NCBI RefSeq assembly: GCF_025153475.1 | Contig: NZ_JANZXA010000002.1 | Span: 372,001 to 436,000, forward strand | From: Novosphingobium mangrovisedimenti | Lineage (GTDB): Bacteria > Pseudomonadota > Alphaproteobacteria > Sphingomonadales > Sphingomonadaceae | Direction: 5' to 3' | DNA length: 64,000 nucleotides | Shown here: positions 62,139-64,000 of the stretch, piece by piece | Numbering within the stretch: the stretch's first letter is position 1 | How the letters are laid out: each line of letters begins with the position of its first letter | Made by a program: the position numbers and the translations under genes | The notes under the pieces: model-generated | Told to the model about the DNA's origin: nothing | Database searches by the model: none | Seen by the model: only the letters and a program-made list of their open reading frames with translations

Positions 62139-62998
62139 GCAGATGCTCCGGAAAAAGTGATGGGGGTCTCGCCGGGCAGGCATTCGCCCGCCGGCAGCGC
62201 AGGCGCGTGGCGCCAGGTTTCGTAGAGGGGCCCGAAATCGAGACCGACCAACCGCTCGATGAGTTGGGGCAGGCTTTCGAGCACGAAATAGGTCTTCTGG
62301 AAGGCGTCGATCATGTAGCCGGTGCGCATGATCCTCACGGGATCGAACGGCAGGCGCAGCACCTTGGGATCGTCGATCGAATAGACGGTTTCGGCGGCCG
62401 ACGAGATGATCCCCGCGCCGAAAACCCTGAGCCCGCCGTCCTCGCGCACGAGCCCGAATTCGATCGTGTACCAGTAGATGCGCGCCAGCATCTCCAGCGC
62501 GTCCATCTCCATCGCCCGCGCCCCGGCCTTGCCGTAAAGCTCCAGAAAATCGGCAATGGCCGGATCGAGCAGCATCGGCACATGGCCGAAGAAATCGTGG
62601 AACACGTCCGGCTCGACGAGATAGTCCAGCTCATGCTCCTCGCGCAGCCAGCGCGTCACCGGGAAGCGACGATGGGCGAGATGATCGAAGAACACATCGT
62701 CCGGAATAAAACCCGGGACTGCGACGAGCCGCCAGCCCGTCGCGGGGCCGAGAACCTTGTTCGCATCCTCGAAACGCGGAATGCCGCCAGCGCAATCGAG
62801 CCGTGCAAGGCCATCGCGAAACGAGCGGCAGGCATAGCGTTCGACCAGTGCCGACTGGCGCGCATAAAGCCGCCGCCAGCGTTCGTGCATATCCGGCGTA
62901 TAGGCGCGCCAGTCCTGCCCGACGGTGTAGTCGGCAGCGGCGCCTTCGTACTCTCCCCGAAGGCCGCTGTTGCTGGTCTGTGTTCGCGGCGTCTTCAT
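62135..62998 (-). CDS. phhA: Phenylalanine-4-hydroxylase
   Basis: This 287-residue monomer-type bacterial phenylalanine hydroxylase uses tetrahydropterin and Fe(II) to make tyrosine. The iron ligands His134, His139 ([12 protein letters not shown]) and Glu180 ([10 protein letters not shown]) are present, with the pterin-site segment at [11 protein letters not shown]. There is no N-terminal ACT domain, as expected in bacteria. It is divergent from an Lrp regulator across 107 bp, and its stop overlaps hppD. It begins the conversion of phenylalanine to homogentisate. Confidence 0.96.
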   Translation of the reverse strand: MKTPRTQTSNSGLRGEYEGAAADYTVGQDWRAYTPDMHERWRRLYARQSALVERYACRSFRDGLARLDCAGGIPRFEDANKVLGPATGWRLVAVPGFIPDDVFFDHLAHRRFPVTRWLREEHELDYLVEPDVFHDFFGHVPMLLDPAIADFLELYGKAGARAMEMDALEMLARIYWYTIEFGLVREDGGLRVFGAGIISSAAETVYSIDDPKVLRLPFDPVRIMRTGYMIDAFQKTYFVLESLPQLIERLVGLDFGPLYETWRHAPALPAGECLPGETPITFSGASA

Positions 62999-63063
62999 GG
63001 GTTCCCTGATACCACAAGACGCGCTTCATTTTCGTGCGATTGCGATATTGAAAGCACGTGATA

Positions 63064-63080
63064 TTGGTGAATTCCACCAA
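63064..63080. promoter_or_regulatory. Inverted repeat TTGGTG-AATTC-CACCAA, candidate Lrp operator
   Basis: A perfect 6-bp inverted repeat with a 5-nt spacer in the AT-rich divergent region between phhA and the Lrp gene. It probably binds the adjacent Lrp regulator. Confidence 0.5.
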
Positions 63081-63105
63081 GATTTAAGTTAAAGAAAGGC
63101 GATCC

Positions 63106-63567
63106 ATGCATCTGGACGCATTCGACCGCGCGATCATCCGCTCACTCCAGGAAGACGCCCGCATGCCGGTGGCGCAAGTGGCGGAACGCGCCGCACTCTC
63201 GCCCACGCCGGTCAGCCGCCGGATCAAGCGGCTGGAGGACGACGGGTTGATCCTGGGCTATCAGCCGGTGCTCGACGCGCGCAGGCTGGGTTTCGAGCTA
63301 GACGCCTACGTGCTCATCAACCTCGACGGGCACAGCGACGAGAACATCTCGCGCTTCGAACAGGCGATCCAGGACAATGCCTATGTGATCGCCTGCCATG
63401 CAGTGACGGGCGACATGGACTACCTCGTCCACGTCATCGCCCGCGACGTCGAGCACTTGTCACAGATCACGCTCAAGTCGCTGGTGCGCATTCCCGGCGT
63501 GCGCGACGTCAAGTCGATCATCGTCCTCGAGACGATCAAGGACGCGCGGGCGCTGCCGCTGGAATAG
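63106..63567 (+). CDS. Lrp/AsnC-family regulator of the phhA-hppD operon
   Basis: This 153-residue Lrp/AsnC protein has a helix-turn-helix (about 4-46: LDAFDRAIIRSLQEDARMPVAQVAERAALSPTPVSRRIKRLE) and a RAM domain with AYVLINLDGHSDENISRFE and CHAVTGDMDYLVHV. Its divergent position beside phhA suggests it senses phenylalanine or tyrosine and activates the operon. AAAGAAAGG lies just upstream of ATG 63106. It is clearly a different paralogue from the Lrp gene at 55355-55816. Confidence 0.93.
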   Translation: MHLDAFDRAIIRSLQEDARMPVAQVAERAALSPTPVSRRIKRLEDDGLILGYQPVLDARRLGFELDAYVLINLDGHSDENISRFEQAIQDNAYVIACHAVTGDMDYLVHVIARDVEHLSQITLKSLVRIPGVRDVKSIIVLETIKDARALPLE

Positions 63568-63602
63568 GCGGCAGCGGCGGCATCACGGGCCTCGGGCGGC
63601 TC

Positions 63603-64000
63603 CTAGCGCCCCAGCAGGTTCCGCGCCTGACTTGCGATCTGGGCCAGCATGGCCGGGGTAACCAACGTGGCATGTTCCGCGCGGTGCACCATGGACCGGA
63701 ACGCACCGATCGCGGGCATATGGTCGCTGCCCCAGGCCTCGGCCGCCGCAAGCGGGTCCTTCTTGCCCTGCTTCGTGCCGGCCAGACGCTTCAGGAAATC
63801 GAGCCGCATCTGCTGGAAATCGCGCGCGAGCCCGGCCACCAGAAGACGCTCCCAGGGGTCGGACGGACTCATGATCGCCGCGCTCGCCTGTGCCCAGTCG
63901 AGACCCAGTCCGGCACCGATCCGGGTAAAGGCGGCCACCAGATCGCGCGGCCCGATGCCGGTGCCGGCGGAAAGCTCGGCAATGCCGACAGCGCCATCGA
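63603..64000 (-). CDS. NAD-glutamate dehydrogenase, C-terminal end (partial)
   Basis: About 132 C-terminal residues are visible and the gene continues past the right edge. The stretch DWAQASAAIMSPSDPWERLLVAGLARDFQQMRL followed by SQARNLLGR at the end resembles the C-terminus of the large (about 1,600-residue) NAD-dependent glutamate dehydrogenases of alphaproteobacteria. The family name rests on this tail only. Its presence beside amino-acid catabolic genes is coherent. Confidence 0.7.
   Translation of the reverse strand, partial: DGAVGIAELSAGTGIGPRDLVAAFTRIGAGLGLDWAQASAAIMSPSDPWERLLVAGLARDFQQMRLDFLKRLAGTKQGKKDPLAAAEAWGSDHMPAIGAFRSMVHRAEHATLVTPAMLAQIASQARNLLGR

Overview
This is a high-GC window whose long reading frames nearly all look like alphaproteobacterial genes. 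The best overall match is a sphingomonad (order Sphingomonadales, Novosphingobium/Sphingobium-like). The pointers are a TonB receptor inside a catabolic operon, the large-type NAD-glutamate dehydrogenase tail at the right edge, a phhA-hppD-maiA set with an Lrp regulator, and interspersed CGTCATTGCGAG palindromes. This is inferred from gene content and style; no rRNA gene is present. No tRNA, prophage, IS element or CRISPR array was seen.

Left part (1-12.9 kb). A minus-strand operon encodes a molybdenum hydroxylase: a CoxG-like membrane protein, then FAD, 2Fe-2S and molybdopterin subunits, with the last one running off the left edge. It is followed by a plus-strand SDR oxidoreductase, a minus-strand EthD-domain protein and a possible 39-codon gene. 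Next comes a minus-strand set telA - xpaC-like - yqiJ - pentad-repeat protein - yqiK (flotillin), which looks like a membrane-stress or membrane-domain module. fdhD stands alone after it.

Middle left (13.4-23.8 kb, plus strand). A complete acetyl-CoA carboxylase set is arranged accD-accB-accC-accA and closed by a good terminator. It is followed by a five-gene exported redox operon: a DUF1587/1592/1588/1585 c-type cytochrome, a DUF1552 Tat protein, an ankyrin protein, cytochrome c' and cytochrome b561.

Centre (23.8-55.3 kb). More than 31 kb is devoted to purine uptake and degradation. One minus-strand group carries a periplasmic adenosine-deaminase-like enzyme, a TonB receptor, a NUP-family protein, 8-oxoguanine deaminase and an NCS2 permease. 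A divergent LysR regulator heads a short plus-strand group with a phosphoribosyltransferase and a LOG protein. A second minus-strand run of 18 genes, about 20.8 kb, goes from a BASS-family transporter fused to an AtzG/HpxX-like domain down to a nucleoside hydrolase. Read as a pathway: adenine and guanine deamination -> xanthine dehydrogenase (XdhABC) -> urate -> flavin urate hydroxylase -> UraH -> UraD -> PuuE -> AllC -> PucG -> oxalurate -> HpxXY-like amidase -> oxamate -> HpxW -> oxalate plus ammonia. A closely matching 24-bp inverted repeat lies upstream of both minus-strand groups (32189-32212 and 55316-55339), so one regulator, perhaps the LysR protein, may control both.

Right part (55.3-64 kb). 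An Lrp regulator is divergent from an amino-acid dehydrogenase, followed by fumC and a formylglycine-generating enzyme. The minus-strand phenylalanine/tyrosine operon phhA-hppD-VOC-maiA has its own divergent Lrp regulator. The C-terminus of an NAD-glutamate dehydrogenase ends the window. Four families of interspersed inverted repeats sit almost exclusively at gene junctions, including the only three wide gaps inside the long purine operon.
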